From Mermis nigrescens (taxonomy: Eukaryota > Nematoda > Enoplea > Mermithida > Mermithidae): a stretch of 64,000 bases of DNA. The position numbers were made by a program, and so were the translations under genes. Every line of letters begins with the position of its first letter. The stretch's first letter is position 1. Of the stretch, positions 53,513-64,000 are shown piece by piece. Below the pieces are notes generated by a model that was not told the DNA's origin, searched no databases, and worked only from the letters and a program-made list of their open reading frames with translations. The stretch is from NCBI GenBank assembly GCA_036768485.1, contig JAVLUZ010000771.1, positions 2,038,862-2,102,861 on the forward strand, read 5' to 3'.

Positions 53513-54349
53513 AACTAAAAGCTAACGATTTAAGCGTAATTTGTTTCTAATTTATGTGTTGATTATTTAATTTTTGAATTTCATAAAGTAGGCTGCTCAC
53601 TAAAGACTTTTTAATTCTTCGCAGTGCGAAACGGCTACTAACCCCAGAAAAGTATTATGGAATTTATAGACGATAGAAGATTCCTGCATCAAGAAACTAG
53701 CGGCATGTCTTATTTAAAAAGTTCAGTGATTATACATGTTTATCATGTAAAGCAAATAATCCCCCAAATGGCTTATTAGGAACAACGATATTTTTCGAAC
53801 GTACTAAGACCACTGACAATACTTCCCGGCTTAACCATTTTGACTTTTAATTAAAAAATGATAGGATTTCGATAAACTTGGGGTCTCGCTTAAGTAATAA
53901 CAATGAAGAAAAAGCTCGAAGGAAATAGCAAATAAAAACCGGTGAAAAAGCATGTATGTCGTACGAAAAAATATATAGTAATTAATTGAGGAACTCAACT
54001 GAAGTGAACGAGTCAAAAATTTATTCACAAGAAGCCCAATACAAGTATGAATTGCAAGCAAAATTCAAAGGAAGTACGGAACGTACTGGCAAGACAAACT
54101 CTTGGCAATGAAAACGACACGTTAAAAGTCAAGGTCAACTGCAGGTGTGTAACAACCTTAACATATTTGACAAAAAAGAGTGGAACGATGATTAGAAACA
54201 TTAATAACAGAATCAAATTTCCAACACTAGTTGTTTTCCGCAAGTGTACAAACACGTCCTCTAATACGAATTAGTTATACCCTTCGGCCAAAAAACCAGG
54301 AAAATAAAGCCACCCACTGATCGAGCATCAGACATGCATAAGATGCAAA

Positions 54350-54615
54350 GTACCAGACATGCACGCGGGAAGCCAGAATAGAAAAAAATGGGAAATTTTC
54401 TGGGAGAAAAATAAGGCAAAATGGAGGCCAAAACGGATAAAAATCAACATTTTCTTCAAAATTGCTCGACATTGACCAGAAAACGTGGAATAACGTAGCT
54501 TTAATGCTATTTTAGCATTTATACCAGTTTTGAGGTCCTTTTTGGCCAAAAAAGCTTAATATTTGACCCCCAAGATTGGCTGAACCCCAGATCAACCGCG
54601 CTGTGCATCTACGGT
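54350..54615 (+). repeat. Family I repeat copy
   Basis: Matches the repeat at 31763-32034 (tgggaaattttctgggag, tttataccagttttgaggtc, gctgtgcatctacgg). Confidence 0.78.
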
Positions 54616-54714
54616 CAGTACCCGTACTGTTTAGTTGACGGGATGAATTCGATCATCGTCTAACTAATTAACGGATGTCAGATTAAAAGACGCTCTGAAC
54701 TGAAAATGTAACAT

Positions 54715-54955
54715 TAGGTGGGGAGGGGGTGCAAGATTTTTCGAAGGTCAAAAATGGTCTTAAAAATGGTGGTATGGCGAAAAAACACAATTTTTTAACG
54801 TTACTCATCGAGTACTATCCACTGGCATCAAAAAATTGCGAAAAAAACCAAAAAAATTCAAAAATTAAATTCTGGGGTATTTTGGTTTCTAGGGGGGTAT
54901 TCGGCCTTCTGGGTGTAGCATACCCCAAACCCCCTCCCACGCCCACGTGTGGCTA
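54715..54955 (-). repeat. Family C repeat copy, inverted
   Basis: Full-length inverted copy just downstream of the SCAPER stop codon region. Confidence 0.85.
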
Positions 54956-55343
54956 TTACCCTTTCCAGCCCTGTATGTACGCAGTGTAGCACCACATTGA
55001 ATGATAGATAATAAAAGAGTAATGTGTAATTTCCTAGATACTGTTTCAAGGAAATCAGAATCTAAATTTATCCTAAACGAAGATAACACGTAATATTTTT
55101 TCGAAAATTCTCAATCTTTGAAACTGTCACTTTATAGCTATGAAAAGCTTTTATTATCACCTACATCATGCAGAATTATTAGAATATACTCATCATTTTT
55201 ATCCAAGCTGAAATCCAAAAACTAAGAAGCCAGCGGCCACTGCATTAGGGAAGATTGAGAGCAGTCCCTGCAGTTAATAAGCATCAATTTAAAGCAAAAT
55301 CATCACACTTCGGCACTTTTCAAGCGAAAATTACAATATTTAT

Positions 55344-55469
55344 CTAATCAAATGTCTTCGAAGCGAAAAATTCTTTCGCGTTTTCAAATTCGGCGCGAGG
55401 AAATCGATTTCTGAAATCCATCTCGTCATCCCATTTTAGAGGCAAGGACGACTCGTTATCCAGAAAATC
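55344..55469 (-). CDS. SCAPER: SCAPER terminal coding exon
   Basis: The exon encodes 41 codons plus TAG, with acceptor atgttttcag. DEMDFRNRFPRAEFENAKEF then FASKTFD parallels the vertebrate C-terminus LELANRFPQQAWEEARQFF. The C-terminus ends like the family's, so the protein is not truncated at this end. Confidence 0.9.
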   Translation of the reverse strand, partial: DFLDNESSLPLKWDDEMDFRNRFPRAEFENAKEFFASKTFD

Positions 55470-58400
55470 CTGAAAACATTTCATTTTGATAAAAAATACT
55501 TCCATACTAATCTTACGCTTCTTTAACAGATATATAAAACATCAATTCATGCAGATTTAGTTAACTTTGTAATATTTTATTTAAACCCTAGGCGCTTCGA
55601 CCCTTTTTAACTTTCTCCAAGGCATCATGCCGGGTCATCACACAATGCCGAACCCTGACTCGACCTCAGTCCGATCACCACACCTGGGCGTGAAGGGGTG
55701 GGGGGTTTGGGGGTACCCCTCGAGACAAAATCCCCCCAGAATTCAATTTTTGAATTTTTTTGTTTTTTTTTCGCAATTTTTTATGCCAATGGATAGTACT
55801 CAATGAGAAACGATGAAAAATGGTGTTTTTCGCCCTACCACCATTTTGAAGACAATTTTTTGACTTTTAAAAATCTTACACCCCTCAGAATTTCGTTGCC
55901 GCCCACCTATGCCGATCACTGCTGATGTTCCAAATAATTAGAATGCTCGCATAAGATAAAAAAATCATTAAAAATATTCACGGAAAACAGTAGACGTAAA
56001 AAATGTTTATACTGACTTAGAAAGTTTTCGCCAAAGCACGCAAGTGATATGGATTAAAATAATATGGAGGCAATGTTTGAAACTGAACTGCGGTACACTA
56101 TCGTAAAATACAGGTAGAGATCCCGCCTGGTTTCCATGAAGACCGCACATCCTAGGGCACTGAGCAGTGACGAATTATGGAATTGATGTGCACATAACGG
56201 AAGCACATCATACACGCACATGGTCAAAAGTTCTAGAAGGGGTTAAACCGAGTTTCCTGGGGGGTTAATGATGAATTTTTATGGCTAATTATGGCGTTAA
56301 AATGATTAGTTTATGTTGATTCTTTAGATATTTTTGTCGCTCAAAACCATACCTGGGCGAGAAACCAAACCCACCCCCCAGAAATCAAAATACCCCCAGA
56401 ATTCAATTTTTGAATTTTTTTTGTCTTTTTCGCAATATTTTGATGCCAATGGATAGTGCTCGACGAGAAACGTTGAAAAATGGTGTTTTTTCGCAATACC
56501 ACCATTTTAAAGGCCATTTCTTCATCTTTAAAAAATCTTGCACCCCCTCCCAAGAATTTTGGTGCCGCCCACTTATGCTCACAACACAACCCGTGAAAAA
56601 TGCTTTAATCTGTTGTATTTTACTCTTCTTAAATATTAGTTAAGTTTGCATGAGAACAGCTGGGACTATCAAATATGGACAAAATAATGGAAAAAAGTAT
56701 CTGAATAAATGAATGGACAGAGTACTACTCGAAAAACACTTCAGATTATACTACTGGGCATCGTTTGGCGCTCTTTCATAATTACTACAACAATAGGTTT
56801 TGGTCCGCAAATGGCCTGAGGGGGAATATGCCTTCCAAAAACTGTGGTAGTTGGGACAACCCCCATACCCCCCAGTGTGCATGTGTGAAGTACATATATA
56901 TAATTTAATACCAACGGATTGCACCTATTTTACCGAGTTTCAAATCGGATAAGAACTTACAAGAATCAAGAAGACTACAATGGATACACTTTTTCTTAAT
57001 GATTTTGGCCATAATATACAAATCATTATTATCTATCGCCTTTCATGGAAGCGCTAAAACATTGTTTTGTTTTTGACAGAAATGTTCCTTTAATATGCAG
57101 CGAACTTTTTGCAGTTCTCACAAAGATTTCATGGGCAAAAAAGACAGTGATTCCGGCACTAATTATTCCACGTTTTAGCAGGCATTATAAAAAATTTTGA
57201 CTATCCGCCTCAATACAGCTTATCTATACAGCGGTTCATAAATTCGCCCTCGGTCTCCAGCTGAACTCGTTCTGTCAAATCTTGAAAACAGTAAACCAAT
57301 ACTTCAATAAAGTCGGCTAACAATTGTCCACTAAGTTCTTCTTCCAGTACGCGGCGAACGTCCGGATTATTATAGCAGCAACAAATCAACGTAGGTAGTA
57401 GAATATTGCATAAGTGAGGATCAGAGAAATAGGCGAATGGTAGGACGCACAGTTGCTGTAGAATACTTGGCTGTGTTCCGGTATGTACGTAGTTCTAGAT
57501 GCAAATGATTTGAGATTTTATCTATCTTTGAGTAGAGGCATATATGCAAGAGAAGATTGAGGGATCCCACCCTAGGTCGGCCGTCACCCATTCCCCCAAA
57601 GCCAGAAAGTTTTTGACCCCCCTATTTTTGGAAAAAATTGAATTTTTTAGCCATTTTTAGGTGTTTTTGGCCGTTTTTGACCAAAAATTGGAAGTCATTT
57701 ACCCCCCCCCCTTAAAAATAAATTTCGAGCCATTACATGTATGAGTAGACGGTACACAAAAATCGAACAATCGAATTACCTCAACGAGCAAGTTTAAGAC
57801 ACAGAATTGTTGTTAGGCCCATATAAGTAGTAAGTGTCAACTTAAAACAAAAAAAATGAATAGGATAGGTATCAGGTAGTGTACTTCGATAAGTACGAAA
57901 AGTGTGATTTGATTGCAAAAAAAATCATAAAATTGCCTAATAATTGTAGACCCCAATAAGCGAAGCCTTTTAGAAGCTAAATACACCAAAATGCATGCAG
58001 AATCTTTTCCTCTTTTATTAAGATTTTTCTTTAAAAATGCATGTTAATATGATGATAACATGCTGAGCACACATGGGCGTGGGAGAAAAGGTGTTTGTAC
58101 CCCCAGAATACGATAGACCCCCCAAAAATCGATATACCCCAGAATTGAACTTTTGACATATTTTTGGGATTTTTGCCGCTTTTGCATCACCCAGCATGTG
58201 GTCGATGCCCATGTATGATTCTGAGTAGCATACATGTAAGGGGGGATGGGGAAATCCTTCTGTCTAAAGTCGGCCGTCCTCCCCTATCTCCCCAAAAACC
58301 AGAAAAGTTTTGACCCCTCTCCTATTTTTGAAAAAAATCGGATTCTATGGGTGTTTTTAGGTGTTTTTAGGACGTTGTTTTGCTAAAATTGGAGGTCCTT

Positions 58401-61400
58401 TACCCCCCCCCCTAAGAATAGCCGCGGACCCCCACCCACAATTTTGAGCCCTTACATGTATGTTGAGTAGCTGTTATACTCTTTTTAATTGGATAACTTC
58501 ATATTTAACATCAAAGGTGTATTTAAGGAAGGAGGGGGCGGCCCCACCACTCCATTGGCCAAAAATAGTTGGCGAGATAAAGGATTTGTAATTTGCAACG
58601 ATTTTTGACCGTTAGAGACCATAATTTCTCAAATTTTTCGGGCGCCGGGCAATACCTATTAATGACATTTATTTACTTTCTTGGCGATCTGGAAGCCATT
58701 TTTTGCTCATGGAATAGGTTTCAAAATGCTTTCAACAGCAAAAACAGCAATTTTAGCACAGTTTTCTTCTATTCTGAATCAGCGCGGATCCAGGATTTTC
58801 CTAAAAGGGACAGTACCCCAACTTTTCCAATAACGGTCAAAAATAGACCCAAAAAATTTGCCCTAAACTCGCGAAATAGCGTTTTTTTGGACGTTTTACA
58901 TTTCGTATTTTTATTTAAAATCAATTTTGACGCAACATTTTTTCGAAAAACCTTGAAATTTTCGACAATTTCGTTCAAAAAATCATTAATTACTTTAATT
59001 TTAGCGTATATCTTGCGCGAAGCGCCGGAAAATTTGTGAAATTTAGGAGGAAGGGTGTTTGGAAGCTTGATTTACTGCTTGATTTCCTGTATTTGTAGCA
59101 TCTGACTTAAAACGTCGAAAATTCATGATTGAGAATGAAGGAAACTATGCTAAAATAGCTGTTTCTGATGTTGAAAGCATTTTGAAACCTATTCCATGAG
59201 CGAAAAATGGCTTCCAGATCGACAAGAAAGTAAATTAATGTCATTAATAGTACCCGGCGTGAAGCACCGGAAAAATTTGAGAAATTACGGTCTCTGACGG
59301 TCAAAAATCGTTACAAATTACATATCCTTCCTTTATCTCGCCAACTATTTTTGGCCAATTAGGGTAGGGGAAGACGGCCGTCCCAACCCCCCTTAAATCC
59401 GCCCTGTTCTCAATCAACAATTTTCGACGTTTCGAGTCAGATGCTACAAATACAGGAAATCAAGCAGTAAATCAAGCTTCTGGACACCCTTCCTCCTAAA
59501 TTTCACAAATTTTCCAGCGCTTCGCGCCAGAATTTCGCCAACATTAAAGAAATTTAATGATTTTTTTGGCACAAATTGTCGAAAATTTCAGAGTATTTCG
59601 AAAAAATGCTTCGTCAAAAGTGATTTCAAGTAAAAGTACACAGTGTGAAACGTCGAAAAATGCTGCTTCGGGCGTTGAGGGCAAATTTTTGGACCTATTC
59701 TTGACCACTTATGGAAAAGTTTGGGTACCGCCCCTTTAGGAAAATCCTAGATGCGCCACTATTTAACATACTTCTTAGCGATACGTAGTAGCCTTTTGTA
59801 AACGGTACGAAATATTGCACATGTACATATGATCATCAAGAACCGTTAAATACGCATGGACATATATTAAAAAACTTTTATGTGTGCTTCACCATACTGT
59901 GTTTCCTTAGAAATTTATGACTTCTTAGGATGCCGCCCCAGCCTCTTCTAAATAGAACACTGTCGGTCATACATGCACAGCATGGAATGACGTTTCAGAC
60001 AATGCTCATTCTTTCTAAAGCATAAGAACGTTAAAAAAAGTTCGGGAAAACTTGCAAAAAAATCGAGTAAATTGAATAAAATATAGTCAAAAAATGTGCA
60101 TATAGCGCGAAGCGCCGAAAATTCGAGATTTTTGAGCCAAAAATGAGTCAAAACGGTTGGAAGGGCACATTTTTTACAACTTTTACAAAAAATCAAGAAT
60201 TTTGGGGGGTCGCAGCCATACATGTACAACATGGGAATTTTGGGGGGTCGCAGCCATACATGTACAGCATGGGAATCCTGGGGGGAAGGGTGATCAGGCC
60301 CAGAAACTTTTTAAAAAGTGCCTTTTTGGGCTAAAAACGATGGGTACTATAGGTACACAAGGACAGGGTCGGCAGGGGGGTTAAATCCCGAAAATCCAAT
60401 ACAGTTAATTTAACGTTCACAATTTTTTTGGCGTTTTAACGATCAAAATGGTCAAAATAGCCTGTAAAACGTTTTTTCGTGGTAATATCGCATTTAAAAA
60501 GCATTTTTAGTCCATTTTGACTGCATTATATCACTTTTAACACTAAAAAAATGCAAAAATTTATCAATTTTGGGCGCTTTTCGAGTAATAAGTACTTAAA
60601 AGTACTAATCTGGCGCGAAGCGCCGGGAAAATTGTGACGTTTTTACAGCTTTTGACCTCAAAAATGATGCAAAAAACGTTCCATCAGCTCAAAATCGCCG
60701 GACAGTACCTGTCCAGCTGACCCTTCAGGAGGGCAATACACCGCTCACCCCCTATGTGCATGTATGATAAGTGCACGACAAAAACACTGTTTTTCGACGT
60801 TTCAGACAATGCTCGTTCTTTCTAGAACATAAAAGGTAAAGAAAATTTCAAAAAAATTTGAAAAAATTAGTAAATTGAACAAAATATGGTCAAAAACATG
60901 TGTATATGGCGCGAAGCGCCGAAAAATTGAGATTTTAGAGCCAAAAAGGGCTATAAACACTTAAAGAGGCACGCTCCTTACTACTCTTACCAACTTTAAC
61001 AAAAAATCGATAATCCGGGTGGCGGCAGCCATTTTGCGGGGGTCAATTGCCATTCTGGGGGGTCAAACCCCCCAAAACACGTCTGGTCGCAGCCATTTCG
61101 CGGGGGTCAGTTACCATTCTGGGGGAAGGTCAAACCCCCTTAAGAACACGTATGCTGTCGGTTAACCCATCATTCGTTAATTTTGACCCCAGGCAATATG
61201 TTGCTGAAGTGAGAGACATACGTTGATTAACTAAAAAAGCATGTAATTGGAGAAAGATCCTATTCTGCTCTGGGGAACTCAACCATTCTGACGTAAAATC
61301 ATATATTCTAGGAATTTCGGGTGAAGCAAAGGTATCTAAACAATTATTGCGCTTCTTCACCATCCATACTGTTTTTGAGACCATTTTATATCGACAAAGC

Positions 61401-61800
61401 TAAAAATTATAAATTTATTAGCTGACCTACGCTACAAATCATATCAGTATATCCCACCCGACCGGTCACATCTGTTTTTGACATTCTTAATGAAGAGCCA
61501 TCTAAGACTTAAAGCTATTGAACAGCAATTGAATCCACAAAAGCTATTGAACAGCAATGAAATCCACAAATGAATTAATAAGTGGAACAGTTTGTCTACA
61601 CGAATATTTTGAAAATACTTGACAACAATTTAAAAATGTTGAAGAATCACCTGATTAGCTTGATTGCAGCGTGTAAACATACCGACAGCAATAATTATCC
61701 TTTGCAAAATATCTGGCATGTTTTGCTTGTTCGAAAAGCAAATCAAGAAGCTAGCTATATGACGAAATTCAAGCGACATTCTATCTCCGCTCAGTACATT
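55344..61800 (-). CDS. SCAPER: SCAPER, C-terminal three exons
   Basis: Three minus-strand exons (61800-61651, 57494-57303, 55469-55344) encode the final 155 residues of SCAPER up to a TAG stop. All junctions are phase 0. The first joins in frame to the end of the exon at 688-913. The reading CNQANQ-NYVHTGTQPSILQQ and LPFAYFSDP parallels vertebrate NHPDNQVIVQSGRHPTVLQK and LPFQYFSDP. These exons lie right of the N gap, upstream of the N-terminal half in the given order, which is not possible for one gene unless the scaffold is misjoined or the locus is rearranged. Confidence 0.92.
55678..55912 (+). repeat. Family C repeat copy
   Basis: Full-length copy in the last SCAPER intron. Confidence 0.85.
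56347..56576 (+). repeat. Family C repeat copy
   Basis: Full-length copy in the last SCAPER intron, 430 bp from the previous one. Confidence 0.85.
57303..57494 (-). CDS. SCAPER: SCAPER exon with LPFAYFSDP and CCYNNPDVRR
   Basis: The exon has 64 codons, acceptor ttgcatctag and donor ATTGAA|gtattg. It encodes SILQQLCVLPFAYFSDPH and LLPTLICCCYNNPDV, ending LSGQLLADFIE. The open frame continues past the donor to a chance stop. The chosen donor keeps phase with the terminal exon and reproduces vertebrate LLATFIQD. Confidence 0.92.
57555..57745 (+). repeat. Family G repeat copy
   Basis: From aggtcggccgtcacccattc to gagccattacatgtatgag, directly upstream (5') of SCAPER exon 57303-57494. Confidence 0.75.
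58231..58468 (+). repeat. Family G repeat, best copy with flanking duplication
   Basis: Ends CATACATGTAAGG / CCCTTACATGTATG are inverted, and flanks (C/T)TGAGTAG suggest an ~8-bp duplication. The interior runs accagaaaa(g/a)ttttgacccc ... tttttaggtgtttttagg. Other copies: 36345-36510, 38855-39065, 39790-39995, 40856-40968, 42700-42890, 57555-57745. Confidence 0.75.
58512..59761 (+). mobile_element. hAT-like family E element with an internal inverted duplication
   Basis: The element is 1250 bp with degenerate family E termini and a perfect 8-bp duplication TTTAACAT. The segment at about 58600-58790 reappears inverted at about 59105-59310, making a large internal palindrome. This suggests a second copy inserted in reverse or a rearrangement. 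It lies in a SCAPER intron. Confidence 0.85.
59970..61155 (+). repeat. Cluster of family B copies
   Basis: Two copies (59970-60240 and 60760-61155) and a partial one between them. A locally duplicated segment ggggggtcgcagccatacat occurs at 60205-60260. Hairpins lie at 60106, 60612-60624 (exact) and 60908-60920 (exact). Confidence 0.8.
61651..61800 (-). CDS. SCAPER: SCAPER exon with LEFRHIASFL
   Basis: The exon has 50 codons, phase 0 at both ends, acceptor ttttattgcag and donor AATCAG|gtgatt. It encodes NVLSGDRMSLEFRHIASFL and IIIAVGMFTRCNQANQ. It matches vertebrate SIVGAEGLSLAFRHMASSLL. Confidence 0.92.
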
Positions 61801-61905
61801 CTGCAATAAAAAAAACAAAATAAAAATATATTAAAAAATAAAATGACAGAAAGAAATCCTAAACGTATGCTGCAAACATACATGGACAAAGGCCGGTCTT
61901 CCCAT

Positions 61906-62601
61906 CAGTGTTTTTTTGTTGTACTCGGCAAAGCTTTTTCCCGATGTAGAAAGACTTTTCGGGACCGTCTTTGTACATGTACAAAGATTTTTAGGAAGAC
62001 AAAGATTGCAAAAAAAATCTTAAATTTGCAAAAATTAAATGAGTAATTGTGTGTTCTATATATCCTTATAATAGCAGAAATTGCATTTCAAAAGGAAAAA
62101 TGTCAAATTTTTCGGCGCTTCGAGCCGTTTTATAGAGACCCAGAAATTAGCTAAAATACACTACCAAAAGTCGAACAACTCTGTTTTTGCCACACTAAAA
62201 TTGCTACTGTACCATATTATAGTACCCAAAAATTTGTGTGTACAAAATGTGCAAAGATTTTAGGGGAGACAAAAACTGTAAAAAGGTGTAAAATTACCGA
62301 AAACTTTTGGCGCTTCACGACGAAATGAGTAATTGTTTGTCCTATATATCTTTAAAATGATAAAATTTGCATTTAGAATGGAAAAATGTCAAATTTCTCC
62401 AATTTTTAGTAATTTTTGGCATCAGAAACCCAGAAATTAGCGAAAATACACTGCCAAAGATCGAAAACCCTGTTTTACCACACTAAAATCATTACTGTAC
62501 TATATTATAGCACACAAAAATTTGCATGTATAAAATGTACAAAGACTTTTGAGGACCATCTTTGTACATGTACGAACGGACCTTGTACAAAAAAAACACT
62601 G
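61906..62601. mobile_element. MITE family A, chimeric double copy
   Basis: The element is 696 bp with family A termini and a perfect 8-bp duplication CTTCCCAT on both sides. Inside, a near-complete unit is followed at about 62260 by most of a second unit, so two copies have fused or recombined before or during insertion as one unit. Confidence 0.85.
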
Positions 62602-62629
62602 CTTCCCATTGATACCGGCTGCCCAATTT

Positions 62630-62760
62630 TTCGGTTGGTTGTCCTTGTACTAAATGGTTGCTTGGTTGGTTGATTGGTTGCTTAGAGGTTAATTGGTTAA
62701 TTATTGATTGTTTGACTGTTTATTGGTTGGTTAGTCATTGATCGATTGGTTGATAAACTG
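62630..62760 (+). repeat. Simple TTGGTTGATTG-rich stretch
   Basis: Degenerate tandem ttggttga/ttggttgc units. Confidence 0.75.
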
Positions 62761-62884
62761 ATCTTCAAAAGGTTTTCACGTATTTTTCTGGATTCATATT
62801 CCATTTTCTACTTGATTGACTGATTTCAGAGCCATTTTTGAGAAATTCCATCATTTTTCTTCCATTTGTTCAGAATTTCTAAAT

Positions 62885-63095
62885 TTTCCATTGATACCGG
62901 CAGCTCTTCCCATTGATACCGACCCGGTTCCCACCCATTGATACCGGGTTGAATGAAGTTGCACGATTTGTCCATGTATGGCTGCAAGTAGCGATCGACC
63001 GGGGCCCCGGCCCCGGCAATCCCCGGCCATTTTTCAGCATTCCCGGCCCCGACCGGGGCAAGGTCAAAAAATGGCCGGGGCCGGGAAAAATTTAG
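62885..63095. repeat. CCCATTGATACCGG repeats and GC-rich CCGGGGCC palindromes
   Basis: Three cattgataccg(g) motifs (one more at 62607) are followed by a dense GC cluster of ccggccccgg and its complement around 62995-63090, which can fold on itself. This GC content is unusual for the window. Confidence 0.6.
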
Positions 63096-63787
63096 TGTAA
63101 TTCGTATTTTGTACAGGCTGTGATACTGGCACTTATTTATCAATGAGCAAGTGTTAATTTTGAGAACTGTACTGATTAGACCATCTGTATACTTACTTAG
63201 CCCTTGTTATAACTTTGCTACTGTGTATAAATGAGCTTTTACTGAATGAATGTTCAGGAAAATCTTCATGTTTCCGATTCCTCCACTTAACTTTTTTAAA
63301 CTAAATGCTACTTTTAACTCATTCATTCATAGCTATGGCTAAAAGATTTAGAGTTGACAAATACGTTCTATTTCTAGTTGGAAATTGTACGTTTTCAACA
63401 AACTATTTTTACAAAAAATACTTTTACATTTAATTGAATGGGAACCGCGTGCTTTAAAACGCGTTTCTTGTGTAATAGTTATTAGGACGGAGGTTAATTA
63501 TAGGCGGATGTAAACTACGCTGCAGAATTGCGTCCGATCCGATAAACTAAATATGTCTCAAATAGTTTCCTAAGGTCCAGAGTTGAGGGAGGGGTGAAAT
63601 CCCAAATAGGAGGACCAGAAAATTAAGTGGTGGACTATTATTAGCCGACTCTATTTTGTTGTACGAGCTTCTTGTGCTTGTACAAAGATCTCCGAAAAGG
63701 TCTTTGTATGAGCTAACAGATTTTTGTAGCTATATTATATAAATATATTTTTAAACATACACATTTTCGCATACTATCAGTATGTGA

Positions 63788-64000
63788 CAGTGTTTTTTTG
63801 TACGATGTACCTTTGTATATACATGAACAAAGATGGTATCCAAAAGTCTTTGTACATTTTGTACCAGTGTTTTTTTTGTACATGGTCCGTTTGTGCATGA
63901 ACAAGGAGTACAAGGATGGTCCCAAAAAGTCTTTGTACATTTTAAACACACAAATTTTTGGTTACTATAATATGGTACAGCAGCGATTTTAGTGTGGTAA
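63788..64000 (+). mobile_element. MITE family A, partial, runs off the window
   Basis: CAGTGTTTTTTTGTAC starts at 63788 and again at 63865, so two 5' ends are stacked or nested. The sequence continues as family A to the right edge. Confidence 0.8.

Noticed and set aside
61130..61384. Minus-strand open frame of ~84 codons (WLSSPEQNRIFLQLHAFLV) in a SCAPER intron
   Set aside because: The flanking SCAPER exons join directly in phase and match the family. I recognise no domain. It is possibly a transposon remnant, but this is unsupported.

Overview
This is nuclear DNA of a multicellular animal. The coding parts are split into short exons with GT-AG introns, and the proteins are animal families (SCAPER, ataxin-10, RGS). 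The intron and spacer DNA is AT-rich and packed with short terminal-inverted-repeat transposons, mostly hAT-like with 8-bp target duplications. I cannot name the phylum.

Layout. (1) Positions 688-40412, minus strand: seventeen exons of SCAPER, chained by matching splice phase. They run from an acidic N-proximal exon (40143-40412) through the long coiled coil (36.9-9.8 kb) into the helical C-terminal half (9.1-0.7 kb). (2) Nested in the 18.2-kb SCAPER intron between 18571 and 36789, on the plus strand, is a complete five-exon gene (22044-36212). It encodes about 782 residues carrying five tandem RGS domains. (3) Exactly 100 N at 43002-43101 mark a scaffold join. (4) Right of the gap, minus strand: the large first coding exon of ataxin-10 (47150-48200) and the last three coding exons of SCAPER (61651-61800, 57303-57494, 55344-55469).

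The order is inconsistent. The SCAPER exon at 688-913 ends in phase 0 exactly where the exon at 61651-61800 begins, and the joined reading matches the vertebrate protein. The C-terminal exons therefore lie upstream of the N-terminal part on the given scaffold. The simplest explanation is that the two contigs flanking the gap are joined in the wrong order. The true plus-strand order would be right contig, then left contig.

The rest is repeats. I define several MITE families (A-I), a 936-bp tRNA-like foldback, two mariner/Tc1-like elements, a hAT element with a TTCGGG subterminal motif, minisatellites (two in inverted pairs), a (TA)n tract of 120 bp and a G-rich array. The most striking shared signal is a 13-mer, GGCGCGAAGCGCC. 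It is repeated exactly at least nine times and near-exactly about twenty more times inside otherwise unrelated repeat families. Its core GCGAAGC is the known exceptionally stable DNA mini-hairpin.

Functionally the genes are independent: SCAPER (ER-associated, cyclin A/CDK2 binding in vertebrates), ataxin-10 (armadillo-like cytoplasmic protein) and an RGS-repeat protein (heterotrimeric G-protein signalling). Exon coordinates were derived by hand from splice consensus, phase and family similarity; no alignment could be run.
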